DNA of 64,000 nt, taken from assembly GCF_003028855.1 (NCBI RefSeq), contig NZ_CP028324.1, forward strand, positions 2,232,001 through 2,296,000, written 5' to 3'. The notes beneath the pieces are model-generated. The model saw only the letters and a program-made list of their open reading frames with translations. It did no database searches and was not told where the DNA came from. Made by a program: the position numbers and the translations under genes. Shown piece after piece: positions 9,076-17,625 of this stretch. The stretch is from Pseudoduganella armeniaca. Lineage in GTDB: Bacteria > Pseudomonadota > Gammaproteobacteria > Burkholderiales > Burkholderiaceae_D. The stretch's first letter is position 1. Each line of letters starts with the position of its first letter.

Positions 9076-10314
9076 ATGAACGACGTGATTGAAACCGGCA
9101 CGGGCGTCGCCACGCCCGTACGTATCCTGCAACTCGTTCCGGAAGCGTTGCCCACGTTCCGTGCCGATGTCGCCGTTCTGTTCGGCAAGTATCTGCCCCG
9201 TCATGGGGTGCGCTGCGATGTCGTCGGCAAGGGCAGCAAGGCGCCGCTGCAGGAGCAGGGCTTTGCTTCGGTGCGGCGCGGTGCGCTGGGCCAGCGCTGG
9301 CGCAAGGAGCTCTCGTTCGCATGGCTGTGCCTGCGCGCGATGGCCGGCGCACGCCGCGCCGAGTGCGACGTGATCCAGGCGCGCGACATGGTCAGCCTTG
9401 GCGTTGCCGGCCTGCTCGTCGCCCGCCTGAAGGGCATCAAATTCGTCTACTGGATGTCGTTCCTGATGTGCGAGGCCCGCATCGACCGGGCCCGCGCGCG
9501 CCTGCGTGACGGCGGCGGCCTGCGTGACCGCCTGGTGCTGGCAAAGGGACTGGTCGAATACTGGCTGCTGCACAAGGTGCTGCTGCGCCATGCCGACCAC
9601 GTGTTCGTACAGAGCGATGCGATGCTGGACTTGCTGGCCAGCCAGGGCGTGCCACGTGACAAGATGAGTGCCGTGCCGATGGGTGTCGACATGGAGGCGC
9701 TGGCCACGAAGCCGCAACCGCGGCGCTTGCCGGGTTGGGAAAACGTGCCGCTGCTGGCCTACCTCGGCACCCTCGACCCGATGCGCGACATCAAGATGGT
9801 CGTCGACGCGCTCGTGCTGATCCGCGCCACGTATCCCCAGGCGCGCCTGCTGCTCATCGGCGACGCGCCGCGCAAGGTCGACGTCGAGCGGCTGCTGGAG
9901 CATGCCAGGCATGCGGGCGTGGCCGACGCCGTGCACGTCACCGGCTGGCTGCCGGCGCCGGAGGCCTGGCAATTGCTGGCCGGTGCCGATGTCGCCGTGT
10001 CGTATTTCCCGCGCGGCCTGGTGCTGGACACGAATTCGCCCACCAAGGTGCTGGAATACATGGCGCTCGGCATCCCCAGCCTGGGCAACGACAATCCCGA
10101 CCAGCAGGTGGTGATGACGGAATCGCAGGCCGGCTGGCTGACGCCGAGCACGCCGGCTGGCCTGGCCGAGGCGGCCTGCCGCGTGCTGGCCGACCCACAG
10201 GGCGCGGCGCTGCGCGCGGCCGCCGGTCCACCTTATATCGAGGCGAAACGAAGCTACCGCGTGCTGGCCGAAGGGGTCGCGCGGCGCTACCACACGCTGC
10301 TCGCCAGGCGTTGA
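9076..10314 (+). CDS. Family 4 glycosyltransferase
   Basis: A 412-residue GT4-type glycosyltransferase. The N-terminal acceptor-binding half carries hydrophobic patches typical of membrane-associated enzymes. The C-terminal half has the GT-B donor-binding sequence: LAYLGTLDPMRDI near 230, LLLIGDAP near 258, a VTGWLPAPEAWQLLAGADVAVS segment, and SPTKVLEYMALGIPSL at about 318-333, where the Glu of KVLEYM is the donor-binding residue. It starts 4 bases after the preceding gene with no clear ribosome-binding site, so translation is probably coupled. The role in polymer assembly is inferred from family and neighbours. Confidence 0.9.
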   Translation: MNDVIETGTGVATPVRILQLVPEALPTFRADVAVLFGKYLPRHGVRCDVVGKGSKAPLQEQGFASVRRGALGQRWRKELSFAWLCLRAMAGARRAECDVIQARDMVSLGVAGLLVARLKGIKFVYWMSFLMCEARIDRARARLRDGGGLRDRLVLAKGLVEYWLLHKVLLRHADHVFVQSDAMLDLLASQGVPRDKMSAVPMGVDMEALATKPQPRRLPGWENVPLLAYLGTLDPMRDIKMVVDALVLIRATYPQARLLLIGDAPRKVDVERLLEHARHAGVADAVHVTGWLPAPEAWQLLAGADVAVSYFPRGLVLDTNSPTKVLEYMALGIPSLGNDNPDQQVVMTESQAGWLTPSTPAGLAEAACRVLADPQGAALRAAAGPPYIEAKRSYRVLAEGVARRYHTLLARR

Positions 10315-10332
10315 CGAGATCCGAAAGAAGCT

Positions 10333-11454
10333 ATGAAACAAGTTGTCATGATGGGGACCAGCCGGGCGACCAAAGGCGGCATCGCGTCGGTGGTCCAGGT
10401 GTACGATGACGCCGGCCTGTTCCAGCGGTTCCCGATCCACTACATCGAGACCCACCGCGACGGTGGCGCGCTGACCAAGCTGCGCATGATGGCGCGGGCG
10501 TACCTGGCATTGCTGTGTATCCTGCTGCGCGGGCGCGCCGCGCTGCTGCACGTGCACACCGCCTCGCGCGCCAGCTTCTGGCGCAAGTATCCCGCGTTCC
10601 TGCTGGCGCGCCTGTTCGGCGTGCCGACGATCCTGCACCTGCACGGTGGCGGCTTTGCCAAGTTCTACGGCACCGAGTGCGGCCGGCTGCGCAAGTGGAT
10701 GATCCGCAATGTGTACGACAACGTCACCTGCGTGCTCGTGCTGTCGGCCCAGTGGGAACGCTGGGTGCGCGGCATCACGCGCAACACCAACGTGCAGGCC
10801 CTGTACAACCCCGTGATCGCGGCCGCCACCACGGTGGACTGGTCGCGGCGCGATCCGGCGACGGTGCTGATGCTGGGGCGCCTGAACAAGAACAAGGGTA
10901 CCTACGACCTGCTGAAGGCCACCGCGAAATTACCGCCGACGCTGGCGCATGCACGGTTGTGCCTGGGCGGCGATGGCGAGATCGAGCAGGCGCGCGAAGC
11001 GGCCGGCGCCCTGGGCCTGGCCGAACGGGTCGAACTGGCAGGCTGGATCGGACCCGAGGCGAAGACCGGCTACCTGGACAGTGCGACCGTATACGTGCTG
11101 CCCTCGTACAACGAAGGGCTGCCGATGAGCGTGCTCGAAGCGATGGCGGCCGGGCTGCCGGTGGTGACCACCCCGGTCGGCGGTATTCCGGAAGCGGTCA
11201 CGGACGGCGTGGAGGGCTTCCTCATCCAGCCGGGCGATATCGACGCGCTGCGCGACCGGCTGCAGGCGCTGCTCAGCGATCCTGCGCTGGCGCGCCGCAT
11301 GGGCGAGGCGGGGCGGCGCAAGGTGGAAGCGCAATTCCTCAGCACCACCATCATGCCGCGGCTCGAGCGCTTGTACGTCGAGCTTGGCGCCACGCCGGCC
11401 CAGGCCGCGCCGCGCGCCGACGCGCTGGCACGCAACGGGGCTGGCCGGACCTGA
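10333..11454 (+). CDS. Family 4 glycosyltransferase
   Basis: A 373-residue GT4-type glycosyltransferase with an AAAGAAG ribosome-binding site. The start MKQVVMMGTSRATKGGIASVV is a typical Rossmann strand with a glycine-rich loop. The donor domain shows VLMLGRLNKNKGTYDLLKA near 177-195, an LGGDGE motif, and the signature PSYNEGLPMSVLEAMAAGLP near 257-276, followed by VVTTPVGGIPE. This EGLPMSVLEAMA pattern is the classical E-x7-E of the family. It lies between a glycosyltransferase and a heparinase-like gene in the same operon. The acceptor and sugar are unknown. Confidence 0.92.
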   Translation: MKQVVMMGTSRATKGGIASVVQVYDDAGLFQRFPIHYIETHRDGGALTKLRMMARAYLALLCILLRGRAALLHVHTASRASFWRKYPAFLLARLFGVPTILHLHGGGFAKFYGTECGRLRKWMIRNVYDNVTCVLVLSAQWERWVRGITRNTNVQALYNPVIAAATTVDWSRRDPATVLMLGRLNKNKGTYDLLKATAKLPPTLAHARLCLGGDGEIEQAREAAGALGLAERVELAGWIGPEAKTGYLDSATVYVLPSYNEGLPMSVLEAMAAGLPVVTTPVGGIPEAVTDGVEGFLIQPGDIDALRDRLQALLSDPALARRMGEAGRRKVEAQFLSTTIMPRLERLYVELGATPAQAAPRADALARNGAGRT

Positions 11455-11537
11455 ACCGCCGCGGCGCCGCGCGGCGCCGCAACTATATTGATGCATAACT
11501 GCCATGGAGTGCGCCGCTGGCGTCAAAGGAATCTGGT

Positions 11538-13517
11538 ATGTCGACACTGGCCTGGAAACTGAATCGTTTGAAACTGATGGGCGCCCCCGAGATCGTGTGG
11601 CGGGTACGCCAGCTGGCGCAAAAGAAGGCCAGCAAGCTCGGCGTTGGGCTGGTGGCCAAGCCACCCGCGCCCAACTTGAGCGCCATGGGCGCCAACTTCA
11701 TCGGCGACGCGGCCGGGATCGATGTTGCCGCGCTGCGCCAGGCAGCCGACAACGTCCTGGCCGGGCGCTGGAACGTGTTCGCCATGCGTGGCCTGAACCT
11801 GGGCTTCCCGCCGCAGTGGAACCGCGACCCCAAGACCGGCACGAACGCGCCGATGAAGCTGGGCAAGGCGATCGATTACCGGCGCGAGTCGGTGGTCGGC
11901 GATATCAAGTATCTGTGGGAACCGAGCCGCCACCTGGAGCTGGTGACGCTGGCGCTGGCCTGGCGCGCCAGCGGCGAGCAGCGCTACGCCGCCGGTGCGC
12001 GGCTGCTGCTGGAATCGTGGTTCGACCAGTGCCCGTATCCCAACGGCGTTCATTGGACCAGTTCGCTGGAACTGGCCGTGCGCCTGCTGAACTGGGCGTT
12101 TGCCTGGCAACTGCTGGGTGGCGCGGAGAGCGCCCTGTTCAAGGGGGAGGCGGGCGAGCGCTTCCAGCGCCGCTGGCTCGACAATATTTACCAGCACTGC
12201 CACTTCATCCGCGGCTATTTCTCGCGCCATTCGTCGGCCAACAACCACCTGTTCGGCGAATACATGGGCCTGTTCGTGGCCAGCGTGCAGTGGCCGTGCT
12301 GGCCGGAGAGCGCGCGCTGGCAGGCGCTGGCGCGCCGCGGCCTGGAGGTCGAGGCGTTGAAGCAGAACACGGAAGACGGCGTCAACAAGGAACAGGCGAT
12401 CTATTACCAGCATGAGGTGATGGACATGATGTTGCTCTGTCACCATATCGGCAAGGCCAATGGCGCCGGTTTCTCCGCCGCCTACCTGGAGCGGCTGGAG
12501 CGGTTGGCCGAATTCGTTGCCGCGCTGATGGACGCGGGCGGCAACGTGCCGATGACGGGCGATGCCGACGATGCCCAGATGGTGCGCCTGGCGTACGAGC
12601 CCGACTGGAGCCCGTATCGCTCGCTGCTGGCCAGTTGCGCGCTGCTGTTCGAGCGGGGCGAATTCAAGCGCAAGGCTGCCCGGCTGGACGACAAGAACCG
12701 CTGGCTGTTCGGCGCCGACGGCGCCACGCGCTGGGACGCGCTGGCGGCCGCGACCACGGAGCAGCCCGTCATGGCGTTCCCGCAGGGCGGGTACTACCTG
12801 ATGGGTAGCCAGTTCGGCACGGAGCGCGAGGTGCGTATCGTCGTCGACTGCGCGCCGCTGGGCTATCTGTCGATCGCGGCGCACGGGCACGCGGATGCGC
12901 TGTCGTTTACGCTGTCGGCGGCGGGCGAGGAGCTGCTGACCGACCCGGGCACCTATGCTTACCATACGCAGAAGGCATGGCGCGACTATTTCCGCAGCAC
13001 GGCCGCGCACAACACCGTGCAGGTGGACGGCCAGGACCAGTCGGAAATCGGCGGCAACTTCATGTGGCTGCGCAAGGCCAACGCCAAATTGCTGGCGCAC
13101 GTGCCGCAAGGCACCGTGCAGGTGTTCGAGGGCGAGCAGGATGGCTACCGCCGCTTGGCCGACCCGGTACTGCATCGACGCAAGATCGATTTCGACGCGA
13201 CAAGCAACGTGCTGGTCGTGCTGGACACGCTGGAATGCCGCGGCACCCACGACGTGGCGCTGCACTGGCACTTCGCCGAGACCTGCCGCGTGGAAGGGCG
13301 CGCCCAGGCCCTGTTCGCGCTGGGGCGCCGCTCCCGGCTGGACATGCAGTGTTCCTTCGGCGACGGTCCGGAGTTGCTGCGCAGCAGCGAGGCGCCGCTG
13401 GGCGGCTGGATCTCGCGCCGCTTCGACGAAAAGGAAGGCATCACCACGGCCGTCTGGCGCGGGCGGATCAGCGGCAGCACCCAAATCGAAACCAGGATCG
13501 CGCTGGCGCTGGTGTAA
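11538..13517 (+). CDS. Heparinase II/III-family protein in the exopolysaccharide operon
   Basis: A 659-residue protein of the heparinase II/III type, related to lyases encoded inside many exopolysaccharide clusters. An AGGAAT ribosome-binding site precedes the ATG. The N-terminal half is an alpha-helical toroid. The C-terminal half (from about 400) is a beta-sandwich with AAHGHADALSF near 446-456 and DPGTYAYH shortly after, which align with the active-site region of the family. No signal peptide is visible at this start, unlike the lyase at 1335, so it may act in the cytoplasm, use another export route or be wrongly started. It is the last gene before a strong terminator. It may trim or edit the polymer. 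Confidence 0.85.
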   Translation: MSTLAWKLNRLKLMGAPEIVWRVRQLAQKKASKLGVGLVAKPPAPNLSAMGANFIGDAAGIDVAALRQAADNVLAGRWNVFAMRGLNLGFPPQWNRDPKTGTNAPMKLGKAIDYRRESVVGDIKYLWEPSRHLELVTLALAWRASGEQRYAAGARLLLESWFDQCPYPNGVHWTSSLELAVRLLNWAFAWQLLGGAESALFKGEAGERFQRRWLDNIYQHCHFIRGYFSRHSSANNHLFGEYMGLFVASVQWPCWPESARWQALARRGLEVEALKQNTEDGVNKEQAIYYQHEVMDMMLLCHHIGKANGAGFSAAYLERLERLAEFVAALMDAGGNVPMTGDADDAQMVRLAYEPDWSPYRSLLASCALLFERGEFKRKAARLDDKNRWLFGADGATRWDALAAATTEQPVMAFPQGGYYLMGSQFGTEREVRIVVDCAPLGYLSIAAHGHADALSFTLSAAGEELLTDPGTYAYHTQKAWRDYFRSTAAHNTVQVDGQDQSEIGGNFMWLRKANAKLLAHVPQGTVQVFEGEQDGYRRLADPVLHRRKIDFDATSNVLVVLDTLECRGTHDVALHWHFAETCRVEGRAQALFALGRRSRLDMQCSFGDGPELLRSSEAPLGGWISRRFDEKEGITTAVWRGRISGSTQIETRIALALV

Positions 13518-13542
13518 CGCGACAGCTTGAAGCATCGGGGGA

Positions 13543-13600
13543 GGGCGGCCCTGCGACGGCGAGCAAAGGCTCGCTGGCGCAGTCCCGCCCGATCTTTTTT
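13543..13600 (+). terminator. Intrinsic terminator closing the glycosyltransferase operon
   Basis: A long interrupted hairpin is formed by three nested stems (GGGCGG/CCGCCC, CTGCG/CGCAG, CGAGC/GCTCG with an AAAG loop). It is followed by GATC and six T. It lies 25 bases after the stop codon. Confidence 0.8.
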
Positions 13601-14045
13601 ATATTGGCGTGAAGAATGTAATTGACATTTTTATATCGCTAGCGCTACCCTTGCGGCTGTTACATTGTCACAGCCGCGTGTCTGACAAGGCGTTGGCGTG
13701 CGTCAGGCGGAGAAGCAAATCGGCGTGCGTTTTTGCGCTGCCGCAAAAGTTGCGTTCCGGTTCAATTGTCACGCTGTTGTTGTAAAACATATATTAGAAT
13801 AGCGGATGCGGCGGGTACTCTGCGGTACGGACGGGGACAGTAGCACGGTACCGTGAGACCAGCATGCCGCCACGACACGGGAGCCATTCCACGCGAACGG
13901 CCAGGCGGGCCCCCGGGGTCGACAGAATTGTTGCGTTGCAGCGAAGCGCTTGCGGCGGCTGGAACTAGGGCTGGCTGCCGACAGGCGGATGTCCGTGCGG
14001 CGGGTGCGCCGGCGGCGAAACACCAAACATTTAAGGAGCAGTATC
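13601..14045 (+). promoter_or_regulatory. Regulatory region of the sugar-nucleotide operon
   Basis: About 445 bases before the AlgD-like gene. It contains a perfect inverted repeat GCGGCTGT (13653-13660) / ACAGCCGC (13670-13677), an overlapping TTGTCA (13665-13670) / TGACAA (13683-13688), and a CGCTAGCG palindrome near 13637. A sigma-70 promoter candidate lies at 13766-13795. The transcript would have a leader of about 240 bases. No open frame with coding features is seen here. The overlapping palindromes look like operators, but their regulator is unknown. Confidence 0.55.
13766..13795 (+). promoter_or_regulatory. Candidate sigma-70 promoter for the AlgD-like operon
   Basis: TTGTCA at 13766-13771 and TATATT at 13790-13795 are separated by 18 bases. 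Both boxes differ from consensus at one position. The surrounding DNA is AT-rich compared with its neighbours. Confidence 0.55.
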
Positions 14046-15356
14046 TTGAAAATCAGTATCTTTGGCTTGGGCTACGTGGGGGCAGTGTCGGCCGGTTGCC
14101 TGGCAACGGACGGACATGACGTGATCGGTGTGGACCCGAACCGCACGAAGGTGGACCTGATCAACCAAGGCACCACGCCCATCATCGAGAAAGACATCGG
14201 CGAGATGATTTCCAAGACCGTCAAGGACGGCAAGCTGCGCGCCACCACCGATGTTCGCGATGCCGTACTGAACACCGATATGTCGCTGATCTGCGTGGGC
14301 ACCCCGTCCCAGCTGAACGGCAACCTGGACCTGTCGCACGTGCGCAAGGTGTGCGAGCAGATCGGCGAGGCCATCAAGGAGAAGGACAGCTTCCACGTCG
14401 TCGTGGCCCGCAGCACGATGTTGCCAGGCTCGATGCGCGCGGTCGTGATCCCGACCCTGGAAGCGGCGTCCGGCAAGAAGGCCGGTGTCGACTTCGGCGT
14501 CTGCAACAACCCTGAATTCCTGCGCGAAGGCACGGCGGTGTACGACTACTACCACCCGCCGAAGACCGTCGTGGGCGAGACCGACGAGCGTGCCGGCGAG
14601 ATGCTGGTCAAGCTGTACGAGAAGATGGAAGCGCCGCTGGTGCGCACCGATGTCGAGACGGCCGAGATGGTCAAGTACACCGACAACACCTGGCACGCCG
14701 TCAAGGTCGCCTTCGCCAACGAGATCGGCAACATCTGCAAGGCCGTGGGCATCGACGGCCACAAGGTGATGGAGATCTTCTGCCAGGATACCAAGCTGAA
14801 CCTGTCGCCCTACTACATGAAGCCGGGCTTCGCCTTCGGCGGCTCCTGCCTGCCGAAGGACGTGCGCGCGCTGACCTACAAGGCCCGCTCGCTGGACCTG
14901 GAACTGCCGCTGCTGGACTCGATCCTGCCATCGAACCGCAAGCAGGTCGAGAAGGGCGTCAACATGATCGTCGACAAGGGCAACCGCAAGGTCGGCATCC
15001 TGGGCTTCTCGTTCAAGGCCGGCACCGACGACCTGCGCGAATCGCCGCTGGTGGACGTGATCGAGCACCTGCTGGGCAAGGGCTACGAGCTGAAGCTGTA
15101 CGACAAGAACGTCAACCTGGCCGCCCTGACCGGCGCTAACCAGGACTACATCCTGAACCACATTCCGCACATCTCGAAGCTGATGGTGAATTCGATGGAA
15201 GAAGTGCTGGCCTTCGCCGACACGGTCGTCATCGGCAACGGCGCCGCCGAATTCAAGGAAGTGCCGGCGCTCTTGAAGAACGGCCAGGTCATCGTCGACC
15301 TCGTGCGCATCAGCAAGGAGCAGAGCGGAGGTCAGTACGATGGCATCTGCTGGTAA
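14046..15356 (+). CDS. algD: GDP-mannose 6-dehydrogenase (AlgD-like)
   Basis: This enzyme should oxidise GDP-mannose to GDP-mannuronic acid with two NAD+, supplying a uronic acid for the exopolysaccharide. The start ISIFGLGYVGAVSAGCL is the NAD-binding Rossmann motif. The segment GFAFGGSCLPKDVRALTY places the catalytic cysteine at residue 268. Both this number and the total length of 436 residues match AlgD of Pseudomonas as known from the literature. The start is a TTG at 14046 preceded by AAGGAGCAG. No ATG fits the Rossmann start. The last codons overlap the next gene by 17 bases. UDP-glucose dehydrogenase is the main alternative, but the sequence resembles AlgD more closely, and manC is in the same operon. 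Confidence 0.88.
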   Translation: MKISIFGLGYVGAVSAGCLATDGHDVIGVDPNRTKVDLINQGTTPIIEKDIGEMISKTVKDGKLRATTDVRDAVLNTDMSLICVGTPSQLNGNLDLSHVRKVCEQIGEAIKEKDSFHVVVARSTMLPGSMRAVVIPTLEAASGKKAGVDFGVCNNPEFLREGTAVYDYYHPPKTVVGETDERAGEMLVKLYEKMEAPLVRTDVETAEMVKYTDNTWHAVKVAFANEIGNICKAVGIDGHKVMEIFCQDTKLNLSPYYMKPGFAFGGSCLPKDVRALTYKARSLDLELPLLDSILPSNRKQVEKGVNMIVDKGNRKVGILGFSFKAGTDDLRESPLVDVIEHLLGKGYELKLYDKNVNLAALTGANQDYILNHIPHISKLMVNSMEEVLAFADTVVIGNGAAEFKEVPALLKNGQVIVDLVRISKEQSGGQYDGICW

Positions 15357-16608
15357 TCCAGTCCAGCGCGGCGGCCATGGCCGCCGGGTGTTGATCCTGG
15401 TCGAGAACCTGCCCTCGCCGTTCGACCGCCGCGTGTGGCAGGAAGCCACCACGCTGTATGCGAACGGCTACCAGGTGTCGATCATCTGCCCGACCGGCAA
15501 GGGTCATGAAAGCCGCTACGAGGAAATCGACGGCATTCATATCTATCGCTACAAGCTGCCGCTGGAAGCGGAAGGCGCCAAGGGCTATGCGATCGAATAT
15601 TCGGCCGCGCTGTTCCACACCTTCCGCCTGGCGTGGAAGGTGCTGCGCGAGCGCGGCTTCGACATCATCCATGCCTGCAACCCGCCCGACCTGCTGTTCC
15701 TGATCGGCGGCTTCTTCAAGCTGACGATGGGCAAGAAGTTCGTTTTCGACCATCACGACATCAACCCGGAGCTGTACGAGGCCAAGTTCGGCCGGCGCGA
15801 TTTCTTCTACAAGCTGATGGTGCTGTTCGAGCGCTGGTCGTTCAAGACCTCCGACGTCTCGATCGCCACCAACGAATCGTACAAGCGCATCGCCATCGAG
15901 CGTGGCGGCATGAACCCGGACAAGGTCTACGTCGTGCGCAGCGGTCCGAAGCTCGATCGCCTGCGCATCCTGCCGCCGGTGGAAAGCCTGAAGAAGGGCA
16001 AGCGCTTCCTGGTCGGCTACGTCGGCGTGATGGGCGCGCAGGAAGGCATCGACCTGCTGCTGGAAGCGGCCAGGTACCTGATCGTCGACATGGGCCGCAA
16101 GGACGTGCATTTCGGCCTGGTCGGTGGCGGCACCTCGCTGGACCAGATGAAGGCGCTGGCCGTGAAGATGGGCATCGCCGACCACGTCACGTTCACCGGC
16201 CGGGTGCCGGACCAGGACCTGCTGGAGATGCTGAACACGGCCGACGTGTGCGTCAATCCGGACGTGGCCAACGACATGAACGACAAGTCCACGATGAACA
16301 AGATCATGGAGTACATGGCGCTGGGCAAGCCGATCGTGCAGTTCGACCTGGTCGAAGGCAAGGTATCGGCGCAGGAAGCATCGCTGTACGCCCTGAAGAA
16401 CGATCCCGTCGACATGGCCAGGAAGATCGCCGAGCTGCTGGACGATCCGGCGCGGCGCGAGCGCATGGGGGCCTATGGCCGCCACCGCGTGGTCAACGAA
16501 CTGGAATGGGAATACGAGGCACCGAAACTGCTGGCGGCCTACGAGCGGCTGTACTCGGCCAATGCTCCGCTGCCCGGTGCCGTACCGCCATCATATAAAG
16601 GAAGCTGA
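15340..16608 (+). CDS. Family 4 glycosyltransferase (WcaI/WbuB-like)
   Basis: A 422-residue GT4-type glycosyltransferase starting inside the 3' end of the AlgD-like gene, with GGAGGTCAG as ribosome-binding site. The N-terminal half has VLILVENLPSPFDRRVWQEA and DIIHACNPPDLLF, typical of enzymes that act on lipid-linked sugars. The C-terminal half has VGYVGVMGAQEGIDLLL near 228-244, FTGRVPDQDLLEML, and MNKIMEYMALGKPIV near 318-332, containing the donor-binding glutamate. Tight coupling to the sugar-nucleotide genes suggests it uses one of their products, but this is inference. Confidence 0.9.
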   Translation: MASAGNPVQRGGHGRRVLILVENLPSPFDRRVWQEATTLYANGYQVSIICPTGKGHESRYEEIDGIHIYRYKLPLEAEGAKGYAIEYSAALFHTFRLAWKVLRERGFDIIHACNPPDLLFLIGGFFKLTMGKKFVFDHHDINPELYEAKFGRRDFFYKLMVLFERWSFKTSDVSIATNESYKRIAIERGGMNPDKVYVVRSGPKLDRLRILPPVESLKKGKRFLVGYVGVMGAQEGIDLLLEAARYLIVDMGRKDVHFGLVGGGTSLDQMKALAVKMGIADHVTFTGRVPDQDLLEMLNTADVCVNPDVANDMNDKSTMNKIMEYMALGKPIVQFDLVEGKVSAQEASLYALKNDPVDMARKIAELLDDPARRERMGAYGRHRVVNELEWEYEAPKLLAAYERLYSANAPLPGAVPPSYKGS

Positions 16609-17607
16609 ATGAAAATCCTGGTTACCGGAGGCATGGGCTATATCGGCTCGCATACGGTCGTGGAGCTGGCGCAGGCCGGACATGACGTCGTGGTGGTCGA
16701 TAACCTGTCGAACGCGGATCCGTCCGTGCGCGCGCGCGTGGCGAAAATCACGGGCAAACAGTTTGAATTCGTCGAAGCGGACATCCGCGACCGCGCCGCC
16801 ATGGAGGCGGCGTTCGCGGCCCACAAGGTCGACGCGGTGATCCACTTCGCCGGCCTGAAGGCCGTGGGCGAGTCGGTGGCGCAGCCGCTGCGCTACTACG
16901 ACAACAACGTCTCGGGCAGCGTGGTGCTGTTCGAGACGATGGCCAAGTTCAACGTCAAGTCGCTCGTGTTCAGTTCCTCGGCGACGGTGTACGGCGACCC
17001 GGCCACGGTACCCATCACGGAAGACTTCCCGCTGTCGGCCACGAATCCCTATGGCCGCAGCAAGCTGATGATCGAAGAGATCCTGCGCGACCTGTACAAG
17101 GCCGACGCCACGTGGTCGATCGCGCTGCTGCGCTATTTCAATCCGGTCGGCGCGCACGAGAGTGGCCTGATCGGCGAAGCGCCGAGCGGCATTCCGAACA
17201 ACCTGCTGCCTTACGTGGCGCAGGTGGCGGAAGGCCGGCGCGAGTTCCTGTCGGTCTACGGCGGCGACTACCCGACGCCGGACGGCACCGGCGTGCGTGA
17301 CTACATCCACGTGGTCGACCTGGCGATCGGCCACGTCAAGACCCTCGACAAGCTGGCGACAGGGTCTGGCATTTATACCTACAATCTGGGGACGGGCCGG
17401 GGTAATAGTGTCCTGGAAATGGTCCGCGCCTTCGAGGCCGCCAGCGGCCGGAAGGTACCATACAAGATCGTCGACAGACGACCTGGAGACATTGCGTCGT
17501 GCTATGCCGATACGGCCCGCGCCGAGCGCGAGCTGGGTTGGAAAGCACAATATGACATCGCGCGCATGTGCACCGATGCATGGCGCTGGCAATCCTCACC
17601 GAAATAA
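16609..17607 (+). CDS. galE: UDP-glucose 4-epimerase
   Basis: Interconverts UDP-glucose and UDP-galactose with bound NAD+, here probably to supply UDP-galactose for the exopolysaccharide. The TGGMGYIGSHT glycine-rich NAD motif is at residues 6-16, and the catalytic SSSATVYGDP segment and Tyr148-x3-Lys152 (NPYGRSK) are present. The C-terminal YNLGTGRGNSVLEMV and DPxxxxAxxxxxxELGW-type ending match GalE. At 332 residues it is of normal length. It has an AAGGAAG ribosome-binding site and lies 1 base after the upstream glycosyltransferase, so it belongs to the same operon. Epimerases for N-acetylated sugars are the main alternative. Confidence 0.92.
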   Translation: MKILVTGGMGYIGSHTVVELAQAGHDVVVVDNLSNADPSVRARVAKITGKQFEFVEADIRDRAAMEAAFAAHKVDAVIHFAGLKAVGESVAQPLRYYDNNVSGSVVLFETMAKFNVKSLVFSSSATVYGDPATVPITEDFPLSATNPYGRSKLMIEEILRDLYKADATWSIALLRYFNPVGAHESGLIGEAPSGIPNNLLPYVAQVAEGRREFLSVYGGDYPTPDGTGVRDYIHVVDLAIGHVKTLDKLATGSGIYTYNLGTGRGNSVLEMVRAFEAASGRKVPYKIVDRRPGDIASCYADTARAERELGWKAQYDIARMCTDAWRWQSSPK

Positions 17608-17625
17608 TTTCCGAAGGGGTTACAG

